Below, one piece after another: positions 1 through 10,724 of a stretch of DNA of 64,000 bases. The stretch spans positions 4,588,001 to 4,652,000 of the forward strand of contig CAUWAG010000012.1 in the NCBI GenBank assembly GCA_963556695.1. Direction: 5' to 3'. The translations under genes were made by a program, and so were the position numbers. The stretch is from Anthostomella pinea. Its lineage: Eukaryota > Ascomycota > Sordariomycetes > Xylariales > Xylariaceae. Numbering within the stretch: the first letter of the stretch is position 1; each line of letters opens with the position of its first letter. The notes under the pieces were generated by a model. The model searched no databases, had not been told where the DNA came from, and saw nothing but the letters and a program-made list of their open reading frames with translations.

Positions 1-286
1 TCGTGGGTCGACCGCCGAGCCTATCGGAGCTGGCGTCCGGCTTGCCATCCTTCAAAGCCTTCAGTTGGCGCGCGAGTGACGATTGTGGTACACCGAATTT
101 CTTGGCAATAACGCGTGTCAATAGGGGGTCGGTACGGCTCCCATATTCGGAGCCTCTGTGAGTATGGGGCGCCTGTTTTCCGTGTTTGACAAGCTCGTCG
201 CGCTCTTTCTGCTGTTCGTAGAGCCAGCGTGCGACTTCGAGGCCGCTGGGCAGCCGCTGGGTGTCGCCAGTCGAGATGTCAGTCAT
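1..286 (-). CDS. psq/CENP-B-like helix-turn-helix protein, probable transposase N-terminus (partial)
   Basis: An open frame starts at ATG 286-284 and runs off the left edge (95 codons visible). A helix-turn-helix with the core VIAKKFGVPQSSLARQLK lies at about residues 59-76, followed by a GGRPT turn. This layout is typical of the psq/CENP-B-type DNA-binding N-terminus of pogo/Fot1 transposases (family knowledge). The first 55 residues are hydrophilic and unrecognised. No stop interrupts the visible part, so it may be an intact element or a domesticated DNA-binding protein; the DDE domain would lie outside the window. It is not a copy of the 58.6-60.8 kb element, whose N-terminus differs. Confidence 0.6.
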   Translation of the reverse strand, partial: MTDISTGDTQRLPSGLEVARWLYEQQKERDELVKHGKQAPHTHRGSEYGSRTDPLLTRVIAKKFGVPQSSLARQLKALKDGKPDASSDRLGGRPT

Positions 287-1453
287 CTTGGAAAGGCGAC
301 GATCGCAGGAAAGTCTTCCAATCGATGTGGGTGGGCTGGCCTGCGTGCACTTTGCAGGCGTGGCATGCCACTGCGGAAAGTCGTCCGGCCACAATTGCGT
401 CCCGAGGTTTTGGTGCCCCTGATAGAGTGTACTAATCACTATATGCATAGTTTTGATGCTGTTGAAGTGGATAATTCGATATATGCTAGTAGTACAGAGA
501 GCGCACAACCATCAAACCCCCAAAGGTGAATAGCATCCACCTTCCCTACTTCCTCTGCACTCTACTCTATCTTCTTGAAATAGCACGAGGTGAATCTCAC
601 AGGCATTCGCAGTTCTGCAATATGTGGTCCAACATCGAGAAGGTCGGGGCGAAGGGATAATCTCCTAGGGCCGCTAGGTTTGTTTGACAACTGCAACGAT
701 CTGTGATCTCCGCATAATACACTTCCGATTGGTAGTCGGCCGGGATCGCGACGATGGATTGACATGGATTGACAGACTCCCTGCTCGACTCTGCGCAGTC
801 GGCAGATCACCAGAGAAACCAGGTGGCCGTGCCGTGGTATCGTGTCTCTGCGTCGGCTGTTCTCGACGTCCACTCGGCGCAATGCTGGGGGCTGCAGACT
901 GCAGTCAGTTGTGGGCGGCTCCATCCATCTCGTCAGAGACGCAGTTTCACACAGCGGCAATGAGATGATATGGCACTGCGAAACCGCAAAAACAGGGTCG
1001 GATCGTGCCAAGCGGTTCACGATGGTGTTGCTGCCGTCTCAACACAATGGGGCGGGAGAGCGACATGAGGCTTGTCTGCCCGTTTCAAGGAGTCCGACCC
1101 CCTACGACCCACCCGATACAACCACATCAGGAGTCAGGAGTCAGGGGTCAGCACCCGGGCAGCCCACGCACATGCAACGGCAGACGTTGCATCGTGTGAG
1201 CTGATGTCGTGATGCTGGCCTTGAGAAGTCGGGTATAAGACGACTTGGCGCCAGCAATGGCATACCGCTGATGTTCGTGCTCTGCCTCTTGTCAATTGTC
1301 GTGTTCCGATTCGAATTCTCCTTCTCGCTCTCTTTCTTCATCTAGTTCGTCTCTTCTTATCCAGCCGGGCTGTTTCAATTCTCGAGTCATTAATTCATTT
1401 TCCCTCACTCATTCTCCCTTCTTCGTTCCCTCCTGTTTCGCCTGGCGCGCACC
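287..1453. other. Intergenic, no supported gene
   Basis: Overlapping short frames on both strands (for example 562-1020 minus) show no recognisable domain. The last 150 bases before 1454 are pyrimidine-rich (CT tracts at about 1310-1440), as is usual just upstream of filamentous-fungal start codons, and a TATA-like GTATAAGA lies near 1232. It is read as the promoter and leader of the Egh16-like gene. Confidence 0.5.
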
Positions 1454-2672
1454 ATGTTCTCACTCAGACGGACCATCACCGCTTCGGCGATTCTGGCAGT
1501 GGCCCACGGGCAGGGCGTTCTGTTGCAGGCACAGGGTTCAAACAACGCGCCGGCAAGTCTGGGACTGCAAGGTATGTGCCGACCCGGATATATGAGAACA
1601 GCCACTCATCCTAAGAACTATCACAGTCAACTCGAATGATACATCCGACGCCAACTTCATCTCTACAGCCGAGATCACCGCAAATGTTGTGAACGAATGC
1701 GGCAGAACTCTGCAGGCGGGCAACATCGATATCGGTGCCAATACCGAGGACGCCATCGCAAATAATCAGATCACATCAGTGACGCAGGGCAGCGACGTCG
1801 CCGTCACCATGTCGCAGGTCAATGCCGCCGGCGCTGGCCCCTACACCTGCGACATGGACCAGACGAGTAACACCCTCGGTGCTGACGGCCAGACCAAGCT
1901 GGCTGTGAACGAGGCAGACCCGGATAACAACGGGAACATCAAGCTCACTGTGACCATGCCCGCCAACATGACATGCACTGGAGGTATGTCTGACCTCCTG
2001 TCTAACAGCTTGACACTGTTACTAACCTCACTCGCCCACCCAGCTTCAACTGGCAATATCTGCACCATCCGATGCTTCAATGACAATTCATTCGGCGGAT
2101 GCTTCTCGGTGCAGCAGACCGACACCACACCCGGCCAGAACAGCGCGAACACCATCACGACGGCAGCCAAGTTGGATGCCATCCTCTCGCAAGTACAGCA
2201 GGACAAGGTCGACCTGCCGGCCGCCATACAAGGCATTGCTACTTCCGGTCCAAGTGAGGCGGACAAAGGTGTGTCCGTCGTAGAGTCCATTCAGGCAGCC
2301 GACCCGGCCACGAACGCGCTTGACGAAAGCTTGCTTGCCGATAACACTGGCAACGCCACCAATGCCAATGCTGGCACCGCCAATGCCGGCACCGCCAACG
2401 CTGGTAACGGCAACGCTGGCAACGGCAAAGCTGGCAAAGGCAAAGCTGGCAAGGCCAACGCTGGCAATGCCAACAACGGGAATGCCAACGCCAACAATGC
2501 TAACGCTGGCAATGGCAATGCCAACAACGCCAACGCTGGTAATGCCAACAACGGGAATGCCAACAATGCCAACGCTGGCAATGGCAACAACGGGAACAAT
2601 AATGGCAACAGATTCGGCGGATTCGGCAAGGGTAACAACAACAAGCGTCTTCGATGGGTCCAGAGGATTTGA
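1454..2672 (+). CDS. Egh16-like (GAS1/MAS3 family) secreted protein with Asn/Gly/Ala repeat tail
   Basis: Three exons (1454-1571, 1627-1983, 2044-2672) give 367 aa; phases close and both introns are GT-AG. Residues 1-20 form a signal peptide (MFSLRRTITASAILAVAHGQG). The body carries Egh16 hallmarks: GVLLQAQG, NVVNECGRT, GAGPYTCDMDQTSN, STGNICTIRC and FGGCFSVQQTD. The family is named from Blumeria gEgh16 and Magnaporthe GAS1/MAS3, expressed in appressoria (established). The segment between LQAQG and NVVNECGRT is shorter than I expect for the family. From about residue 255 the tail is a repeat of NAG, NAN and GNG units with scattered Lys, ending in a basic RRLRW-like stretch. The second intron is 60 nt with no in-frame stop, so retention would add 20 residues. 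Confidence 0.85.
2346..2628 (+). repeat. In-frame low-complexity repeat coding Asn-Ala-Gly units
   Basis: Imperfect 6-15 base units of the type AACGCTGGCAATGCC and AACAACGGGAATGCC are reiterated inside the Egh16-like gene. The repeat is out of register with any structural domain and makes the antisense strand look open over hundreds of bases. Copy number is likely to vary between strains (inference). Confidence 0.8.
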
Positions 2673-3446
2673 TCTTCGCTTGACTGATGGAAGACGGACC
2701 GGAGAGCAACCTGTATGTACCTTAGATTCATGTTTCACTGTTGATAGATATACCTGCCTGCGGCTTTGCGCTTGTTTATTACCTCCATATTTGCTTCCGA
2801 TGTTTCTTGTCATTCTGCAGAGCACTGGGTTAAAGAAAGATAGCCACACACAGAATATCAAGTATAAGTTCTTACCCTTATTGGTGAGTGCAAGATTAGC
2901 ATGCAACAATGACATGCCCCGATCAACCGGAGACCCCTCACGACAAGCAAATGCAACCGACCAGTTAAAGACATCTTCAACTGCCCCCAAGTCTGGCCGC
3001 GGAGAAAGACAATGACACCCGAGGCTGCATCTATCGAGTCTTGGCCGTCGGACCGCTGCATGATTCGATGCTGCAGCCGACCTCGTACCGGGGAATCCAG
3101 CCTGTCGAGCACCGTTCCGACACACATCGGTCCGGATAACTGCTTTCACGTACGGGCTTATCGGCGTATCGTAGGATTTTGGCTTTATTGGTACGTGACG
3201 TGTCGAGTCTCGCATGGGATGCAACAGCAAGCCATGCAGGAAACCTGTCTTGATACTCGGCTCGGCCCGTCACTTGCGTGATGAGGGACAGGGCACACCG
3301 GCTGCTTTCCCCCGCTTGAGAGTACGGTACCTGGCGATGACGAGAGGTTGGGGTTGAAGTGCTCGTCGTCGCGAGTCGGGTTACCGGGGGTTGACTCAGA
3401 CTCAGATTCTATACTGTTCACGAGCTTGCTAGGCCTAGCCGCTAGA
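2673..3446. other. Intergenic: 3' flank of Egh16-like gene and 5' flank of collagen-like gene
   Basis: Short frames on both strands have no recognisable content. Frame 3348-3446 runs open into the collagen-like gene, so a start upstream of 3447 cannot be excluded, but 3447 has the better Kozak context (A at -3). Confidence 0.4.
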
Positions 3447-4949
3447 ATGTCCACCGCGATCCCGTATTTTTCCACGATTACTGTTCTTAATGGCTCGAGG
3501 GCCGCCGTTCTTCATGAGGTAGTCCCTACCTTCCTGACGCTCACAGTCACCAGGTCTTCGATTGAACAGGTCACTGTCATCCCACTAGGTAACGGCGCGG
3601 CCGCCACCAGGACAGCTGCGGAGCCGAGCGTGGTAGCTCTGCCGACGGAAGAGAGTGCCGCATCCACCCCAGCGAGCTCAAGCACTGGGATTTCGGACAC
3701 CGCCATAATCGTCATAGTTGTCATACTAGTAATCTCCCTCATACTCTTCGTTCTCTGCTGCATATGCAAGGCCCAACGAGGCAAGAACCGGTCCAGGGTC
3801 CATAGCTTCCGCTGCTCCGGGCCTTGCTGTCGCAGAGTAGGGCCGCCCGGTCACGCTGGACCACAGGGACCTCAGGGGGTTCCTGGACCGCAGGGGCCGC
3901 CGGTAAGTGGTACCCAGGCTGGATTCATAACCTTGGTGCTGGTGTTGAGATGCTTGCGAAGGGGATAGGGGTTCAGGGACCGATAGGTCCCCAGGGCCAG
4001 CCGGGAGAGCCAGGCCGAGTCGGTCGTGAGTGCTCCATATCCATTGATTTGAAAAGTGCAGTGGTACCGTGGCCACCCAGGCTAACTTCATCGGCGAAGC
4101 CCAGGGGCCCGGGGGACCAGCTGGTCCTACAGGCGAGGCCGGTAAGTCAAGTCACGACTAGAGCCGTATATGCTCAGATGAACTCAGAATACATATTGAC
4201 GAACTTACGATCAAGGTAAACAAGGTCCGCCGGGTGTTCAAGGACGTCCGGGACCACCCGGCCAAGACGGTCTACCCGGACGCACTGGGTACGTGGTACA
4301 GTCAAGGGCGGCCGTAAGGTCATAGGGTCAAGAGTCGGATATTCGACTGAACTGTGCTGACGGTCCGACAGCCAGCAAGGCATCCCTGGCGCAGCAGGTC
4401 GCGATGGTAGGGACGGCCGTGACGGGCAAAGTGGGGCCGACGGCAGGCACGGCAAAGACGGCGACAGGGGCGAAAAAGGGGCGTCTGGGTAAGTGGATCC
4501 CTTTCACTTTCACGGCTGCTGTACTTGAAGCATTCCGATTCTGGTAGTGGCTCCATCTAACATCGCCGGTTTGCAGAAAAGAGGGCCCCCGCGGAGAGCG
4601 AGGACCGCCGGGTACGCCTGGTATGCCGGGTGTACTAGGTCCGAAAGGTCCAACGGGCCCAGAAGGGCCCGCTGGTGAGAAAGGGGAGAAGGGCGAAAAA
4701 GGAGAGGAAGGAGGGAAAGGAGACCAGGGAGATAGAGGGTACTGCGGGTGAGTAACAACAAAAGCCACACTCCCAAGAGTCTGCTCTAACTGGTGGAGCC
4801 GCAGGAAGCGTGGTTGTTCGGGACCGAAAGGTGATGAAGGGCCCAGGGGTCCAAAGGGCGATCGCGGGCCGCGTGGAAATCGAGGTGGAGGCCACTCAGG
4901 ATGTTGTTGTAGCTGCCACCATCGCTGTGAGTCGGACGGCAGCTGTTGA
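3447..4949 (+). CDS. Membrane-anchored collagen-like protein (Gly-X-Y repeats), seven exons
   Basis: Exons 3447-3902, 3962-4025, 4100-4141, 4216-4288, 4372-4488, 4577-4747 and 4805-4949 close in phase to 355 aa. Residues 1-85 are Ser/Thr/Ala-rich without a signal peptide. Residues 86-107 are a strong membrane segment ([20 protein letters not shown]) followed by a Cys/Lys/Arg-rich stretch ([12 protein letters not shown]). From about residue 132 to 335 the chain is Gly-X-Y, moving from GPP/GPQ triplets to GEK/GDR/GRD triplets. The last 20 residues are Cys-rich ([11 protein letters not shown]). Each intron except the first joins triplets without losing register; the first leaves a two-residue break (Gly-Ile), and its acceptor is the least certain. 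By the positive-inside rule the collagen part would be cytosolic, which is odd. Metarhizium MCL1 is the known fungal collagenous comparison, but it is a secreted coat protein. Function unknown. Confidence 0.75.
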
Positions 4950-5588
4950 AGAAGTGATGGATCGAAATCCGGGCGCCGTCCCGTCAGTAATGACTCCAGG
5001 AGTTCTGGGAAGGAAACGTGCTGGAGATAGGCGTAAGAGACTCGTGTTCATTCTCCTTCTGCACTTGCAGCAATAACGGTGATACGATAGTTGAGCGCTC
5101 GTCTTCTCTCTAGGGATGTCTCATTGGCATGGTTGTCAGCAGAGACATGCTGAGGATGAGTACCTAGTGGAAAGGGTATGGACACTTTTGATGCTATTAT
5201 GACAGCAATGCGTCTTCGAAGCCACATTAACCCGCGTCAGGCACGTTCAAGATTCAGATTCTCGTAAGTCAAACGAGTAAGTGCTTCGTCGTGGATGATT
5301 AAGTCCGGCTGAGGCCGGAGCTTAGGTAGTCGATCCTGCTCCGGCACCGGGACCGGCCACATCGTACTCGTACCCTCATTATAGCCTTCTAACACAATCA
5401 TTCTATGCCGGCAGTCAGTTGGTTTGTTAATATTCGTGTCGGGCATGAAGGCCGCTGCCAACCGACAGTAGACAGACCTTTACAACAAGTTATAATAGAC
5501 AACAAGCTGTCACGTCGGGTTTATACAGTCCTCATCAGATCCCGGATATTACCCTCACTATTTTGTTTCGCGACTACTCCATGAGGAA
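4950..5588. other. Intergenic, no supported gene
   Basis: This holds the 3' flank of the collagen-like gene and the promoter of the ammonia-lyase gene. A 74-codon minus frame (5237-5461) has ordinary composition but no recognisable domain, so it is not called. Confidence 0.4.
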
Positions 5589-6788
5589 ATGTCGGCATCC
5601 GTTCATTTGAACCCAGACGCTCAGCGTTGGACACCCGACGGTGCGCAAGCCGGGACAGAGGCCACCGTCCTCGCTTTCCACAAGACCCTCCCAGACTACA
5701 ACGAGACGAAGCTCCATTCCCTACCAAAGCTGGCCGATGAGCTAGGCTTGCGCCACGTGCTGGTCAAGGATGAGTCCAACCGCTTCGGCCTGCCGGCATT
5801 CAAGATCCTGGGCGCATCATGGGCCGTCTACCGAGCCGTCGGCGCTCATCTCGGTCTCGACGTGGCGGACGGAAGCGTCCCGATCGCAGACCTGGGGGCC
5901 AAGGCTAGAGAAGCTGGGGTTGGAATTGTCACTAGTACGGAAGGTAATTGCGGACGAGCTGTCGCGCGGATGGCCAAGTACTTGGGCATTGCGACGCGAG
6001 TCTTCGTGCCGAGCTACATGAGCGAGACGACTCGAGAAAGGATCAGAAGCGAGGGTCCGGAGCTTATCGTCGTCGATGGCAGTTACGATGATACAATACC
6101 CGTGATCCAGAAGGAAGCAGAAGCCGAGAACGTGGTCCTTGTGCTGGATGTGAGCTTCGACGGGTTTGAGGTGGTTCCTACGGTACGTCTCTCCACCCCT
6201 TTTCGCAGTTGTGGTTGCTGGAGCCTACTCTGATGCCTGCCGTAGTACTTTGTTGAGGGTTACATTACAATGCTGGCAGAGTCTGATCGCCAGGTGCTGG
6301 AGGTCACGGGCGGCAAGCCAGCAACGCATGCCATTGTCCCATGTGGCGCTGGATCCATCACAGAGGCTGTCACGGCGCACTTCAAGGGCACGGAGGGACG
6401 CCGGAAATATGGGACGGCTTCGGTAATAGCTGTTGAGCCTGTTACTGCTGCCTGCCTACAGCAGTCCATGAAGGCAGGGAGGTCCGTTTCAGTAAAGACC
6501 GAGGACACGATTATGGCCGGGATGAACTGCGGGACGCTTTCTACCTCGGCCTGGCCAATACTCAAAGCCGGGGTGGACGCAAGTATCATAGTGACTGACC
6601 ACGAGTCTCATGATGCCGTGGAAGAGCTAAAGACCTCTGGTATTCTGGCCGGTCCTTGTGGAGCTGCCTCACTCTCGGCGCTGAGAAGGGCGTGTACAGA
6701 TACACGAGCAGAGCTTGGCCTCGACGAGAACGCCGTCGTTATTCTTTACTGTACTGAAGGCGCCAGAGAGTACGTGATACCGGTCTGA
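5589..6788 (+). CDS. Diaminopropionate ammonia-lyase-like PLP enzyme
   Basis: Exons 5589-6182 and 6246-6788 (intron 63 nt, phase 0) encode 378 aa. The fold is the tryptophan-synthase-beta family of PLP enzymes. The likely Schiff-base lysine is Lys72 in PAFKILGASWAV, and the phosphate-binding glycine loop is VPCGAGSITEAV in exon 2. STEGNCGRAVARMAKYLG and GAREYVIPV fit diaminopropionate ammonia-lyases, which convert 2,3-diaminopropionate to pyruvate and ammonia (established for bacterial enzymes). The length is close to the bacterial enzymes (about 400 aa). It has no signal peptide and is probably cytosolic. It faces mL49 tail to tail. The substrate is inferred only; a related threonine- or serine-type lyase is possible. 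Confidence 0.8.
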
Positions 6789-7475
6789 TTGGGTCAGGAA
6801 GTGAAGCAAGTTGTGTACCAGATTCCCTTGCCCCTTATCCTCTATGAATTCGATCACCACTCATCAGTCTCCGTCCGATAGATATCGCTGATATATTGAC
6901 ATCGCTGGAATAAAGAGCCTGACATAATCAGCTTTCAACTAATAAACCACTCTTTAATGCTTATTCCAGAGTGCTTGATCCGGGCTACTTCCATAACTCG
7001 ACGAGGGGCGGACAGAGACTTTTGAAAGTTCACTGTAGCACATTGGTCATACAACTTGCCTGATGAGATGAGCTCTTCTGCGCGACTGCATGAAGCTTTG
7101 AACCTTCGCTGAATGATACTCACGTAAGGAGCTGACAGTGTAGTGGGAGTCAACGAGGAGACCGGGACACAATCCCCATAACGTATATGCCGGAATGGCT
7201 CTGAGTAGTGGGTTGAGTTTCGCTTTGTTCGTTCTATTGTTTTGTACATATGCAAGCTTGATCTCGGAGCCTCGCAAGGTTTTTGTACATCTCTATCACA
7301 TGCCGGACCTCGATCCAGCTCGGGTATCCCGTTCTGAGGGTGTTCGGCAACCTGGGTTCGATGACGCCCCAAATCGTACAGTGCATCCATGTCGACGCAG
7401 TCCCGTTGCTCGCATACTCGGCCATTTTGTCCAATTCGCTCCCACCAAACGCGTTGTGATCGAGTGAGGGGGCCA
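6789..7475. other. Convergent intergenic region with a miniature-repeat remnant
   Basis: This lies between the 3' ends of the ammonia-lyase and mL49 genes. It contains the repeat core at about 6906-6968. Two opposing frames (7195-7467 plus, signal-peptide-like start; 7234-7476 minus) overlap each other and neither can be supported. Confidence 0.4.
6906..6968 (+). repeat. Miniature inverted-repeat element, core remnant (copy 1)
   Basis: CTGGAATAAAGAGCC and TGCTTATTCCAGAGTGCTT form the internal palindrome arms found in the full copies at 10357-10544 and 47338-47550. The terminal CTCCGTACA-type ends are missing. Confidence 0.6.
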
Positions 7476-8026
7476 TCAGAAGCCCATGGTGTGTAAGAAG
7501 TTCAGGATTTGATCCCGCTTGTGACCCTAGAGCAATGGAATGTCAGCACTTGTTCACCAAAGTAGCTTGTCTAGCTCTCGCGTCGCGTACGCGCGATGCG
7601 CCCCCCGAAAGAGCGCACTCGGTGTACAGGACCGCTTACCCTGACCACTATGTGCCTTGTTACGCTGTTTACAGAGACGTCGCCGTCGGGGAGCTGCAAT
7701 GCATCCTTGACATCCTGCTTCAGTGCCTGCAGGTTCCCCTCGCCCTTCTTTAATAATGTGACCTTCATGTTACCACCACGCTTCTTCAGCTGGTAGACAC
7801 TGAGGTTGTTGAGGTTGTTCCGACCAACGAAGTAGGGTAGCTGGACTTGGGGGCTGGGCCCTGAAGATGCCGAGATGGTCGCGGGTTCGAAGGATGTCAA
7901 CGGCTCGGGATTTGCGACGGTCGACGTGGTGAGGTTGCGCGCGCAGAATGGCAGAGTTATTCGCGTCGAGAAGGGGGTAAGGCAAGCCGGCCTGGCCAGC
8001 GCCGGCCGAAAAAGTCTCAACAGCAT
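7476..8026 (-). CDS. IMG2: Mitochondrial large ribosomal subunit protein mL49 (Img2)
   Basis: Two exons, 8026-7640 and 7526-7476 (113-nt intron, phase 0), encode 145 aa. The N-terminal 45 residues are basic, Ser/Thr-rich and free of acidic residues, as expected for a mitochondrial presequence. The mL49/IMG2 domain is recognised from YFVGRNNLNNLSVYQLKKRG, then LLKKGEGNLQALKQDVKDAL and the exon-2 end RGHKRDQILNFLHTMGF, which matches the conserved VV(K/R)GH..DQ..FL..GF ending of the family. The last exon of 17 codons is easily missed: reading through the donor gives a false basic tail. The gene is divergent from eIF3e, sharing a promoter of about 500 bp. Confidence 0.9.
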
Positions 8027-8524
8027 GGTTGTGGACGTGTCGACGGAGTTTACGAAGGAAACGGCTCAGGAAAAGTGAAGCTTTCTCTCTACCACAAGCA
8101 CCACAGTAACAGCTAATGTAAACGGGTTTGTAGAGTTTTGGTAGGCAGATACCGTTTTATAATGGCTGCATCTGCGTCTTGAAGCTATACAGTTTTCAAA
8201 ACGTGAAACCCGCGTTGACTTTGTACGTTTCTGGCCCCTCACGTGGTGAATTGTCGGTCGCTAAAATGAACTGTAGACAGGCCAGTCAAGCCACACATGC
8301 ATGTTCAGTACCCAAGCCACACATATCCGATACACAAGCCACTCCCACAATCGAGGCCCCAGTCCCTTTGCTCTTGCACCAAAACCATTTCTGCCATTTT
8401 GGCTGGCGTGCCCCTCCATTCCGTAATTTTTCTTTCTGACCTTTCGCAACCCTCGATACAACACCTGCGACCGCATCCACCACCTCGTCGTCGTAGCCAG
8501 TCTCAGATCGTCACCACCGCCAAC
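8027..8524. promoter_or_regulatory. Divergent promoter region, mL49 / eIF3e
   Basis: 498 bases separate the two start codons. The eIF3e side is CA/CT-rich for about 200 bases before the ATG. A frame open from 8297 runs into eIF3e but is 5' leader: homology starts at [10 protein letters not shown]. No specific motif is assigned. Confidence 0.5.
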
Positions 8525-9892
8525 ATGGCAGACCACGATCTCCTGCCCAAGCTCATCGGCCACCTCGACCGCCACCTCGTCTTCCCCCTGCTCGAGTTCG
8601 CTGCGAACCGCGTCCCCGAAGATGCTGACGATGCCGTCCTCCTGCCCATCACGAAGGCCAAGTACGAACTCCTCAAGGCCACCAACATGACCGATTTCGT
8701 CGGCAGCCTCAAGGCAGAGCTCGAAGGGCTCGACGAACCCCCTGCTGAGTTTGACGGCATGCGACAGAAGGTCATCACGCGTCTGGAAGAGTTCGACGAT
8801 AGCACCAGCAAGCTCCGCGATCTGTTGGGGAGCGAGGAGGTCATCAATAACCTGCGAAGCGACAAGGTGGCCAACTTGGAGTTCCTCCAGAAGGACCACG
8901 ATGTACGTTGCACCCCTACAATCTAGAGCCCTCCTGTGCCCTCGTTTCGCACAACATTCTGACATGACATGCCTTAGGTCACCATCGAGATGGTTAATGC
9001 GCTCTACGACTTCGGCAACTTCCAGTACAGCTGCGGCAACTATTCTGCCGCCGCCGATCTACTCTACCAGTTCCGCGTGCTTTCCACTGATAACGACAAG
9101 GTCGCACAAGCGACTTGGGGCAAGTTCGCATCCGAGATCTTGACTACCAACTGGGAGGGCAGCGTAGAAGAGCTCCAGAAGGTCAAGGAGAGCATCGACA
9201 CGAAGCTGTTCAACAACCCCTTGGCCCAACTACATCAACGTACATGGCTCATTCACTGGGCCCTATTCCCTCTCTTCAACGACGACGGGACGCGTGACAC
9301 CCTCCTCGACCTCTTCTTCAGCCCCGCCTACATCAACACTATTCAGACGAGCTGCCCTTGGATCCTTCGGTACCTCGCAGCCACCGTCATCACCGGTCGG
9401 AGTCGCGCACGGAACTCGGGCCAGTACCAGAAGCAGCTGAAGGACATCGTGCGCATTGTTAAGCAGGAGGCGTATGAGTACAGCGACCCTGTGACCGACT
9501 TTGTGCGCGCACTCTACATTGATTTCGACTTTGAGGAGGCTCAGCGACAGCTCTCGCTCGCTGAGGAAGTCTGCCGCTCCGACTTCTTCCTGTCCTCCAC
9601 CACAGAGGCTTTCGTCGACTCGGCGCGACACCTGATCTCAGAGAGTTACTGCAAGATACACGCTCGCATTGACATCAAGGACTTGAGCGCGCGGTTAGGG
9701 CTGGGCCAGGACGAGGGTGAGAAGTGGATTGTCAACCTCATCCGTGACACCCGAGTCGACGCCAAGATCGATTACAAGGAGGGCACAGTGGTAATGAACC
9801 ACCCTCCCAGCTCTGTCTACCAGCAGGTCATTGAACGCACCAAGGGTGGATTCTTCCGGACACAAGTCCTCAACGCCGCTGTTGCTAGATGA
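8525..9892 (+). CDS. INT6: Translation initiation factor eIF3 subunit e (Int6)
   Basis: Exons 8525-8902 and 8978-9892 (75-nt intron, phase 0) encode 430 aa, close to the usual 440-450. The N-terminus [13 protein letters not shown] and the downstream [21 protein letters not shown] and [18 protein letters not shown] are strong eIF3e signatures. The C-terminal third (about residues 215-400) is the PCI domain, with [16 protein letters not shown] and [16 protein letters not shown]. It is a subunit of the eIF3 complex that recruits mRNA to the 40S ribosome in the cytosol (established). All expected blocks are present. Confidence 0.95.
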
Positions 9893-10356
9893 TAGAGGAG
9901 CGTGCTCGAGGGAGTTTGTGCAGATACCCCATCCAATAGATATGGCTACGCGGAAATGAGTTTGCGGCACAAGCTACGGAAAAGCTTTTGGTTTCTCAAC
10001 GGGTGCATGAATGGCGTTTGGGGTCCCGGTGTCCAACCAAAGGCGGCTGATATGTATGGTAGCATTGCGTCGCACATCTAAATGTTTCATAACATCTGTC
10101 TTCGCCGTGCAGTGAACCCAGCGTGTTTTACTCGGCACGTCGTATGGCGAATGATAAAGCGAGACAGACCAAGGCAAACTTTGCCTGCGGCTTGCAACAA
10201 CACTGCATAGGGGTAATTACCGGGCCTGGAACAGGGAAAGGACGGAGTTACCATGTCTGGTTAAGAATGCTGAGCCACTGACAGCATATTGGGCCGTGAA
10301 TGGGAATGTGTGTACACGCCAGGAGAAGAACATAGCCCACCTGCACTTTACCGGCA
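9893..10356. other. Intergenic, 3' flank of eIF3e
   Basis: Only short frames occur here and none is supported. The miniature inverted-repeat element begins at 10357. Confidence 0.4.
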
Positions 10357-10544
10357 CAGTCACCCCTCATAAGTCTCCGGCCGTGCCAACTCCCAAAATA
10401 TCGACACTATATTCGTGTCAATGGACTAGTCACTTGAAATAAGCGGTTTAATCCAATTAGCTCTATTTGATGCTTATTCCAATTAACAAATATACTTTTT
10501 GCTTGGTGAACGAGGGGTGTACGGACACCTCTGGAGGTTCAGTG
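10357..10544 (+). repeat. Miniature inverted-repeat element, full copy (copy 2)
   Basis: The left end is CAGTCACCCCTCATAAGTCT and the right end is CTGGAGGTTCAGTG, with inverted partners around CTCCG...CGGAC. Inside are TGATGCTTATTCC and its degraded partner GAAATAAGC. The length is 188 bp. The flanks are CA on both sides rather than TA. It has no coding capacity. Confidence 0.7.
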
Positions 10545-10724
10545 CAGTCAGCTTTCCTTTCGGCCCAATCCAGCTCGGGACTGCTGATCATCTCATCATC
10601 ATCATCTCTCTCTGGACACCCACTCTCAGGCATACACCACACGTATGCAGCTCGACTCAGCACCACGTAACACATCTGACACCAAAGAAAGACAGTTACG
10701 TCGAAAGGGGCAGTGTTGTATCAA

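Noticed and set aside
2088..3230. 380-codon minus-strand open frame
   Set aside because: Antisense to the Egh16-like gene; kept open by the Asn/Gly/Ala repeat and composed of Val/Gly/Ile/Ala monotony.
5237..5461. 74-codon minus frame
   Set aside because: Reasonable composition but no domain, no splice partners and no clear promoter.
7195..7467. 90-codon plus frame with a signal-peptide-like start
   Set aside because: Overlaps an equally open minus frame (7234-7476), has no cysteines and no homology signal; it lies in the 3' flank of two convergent genes.
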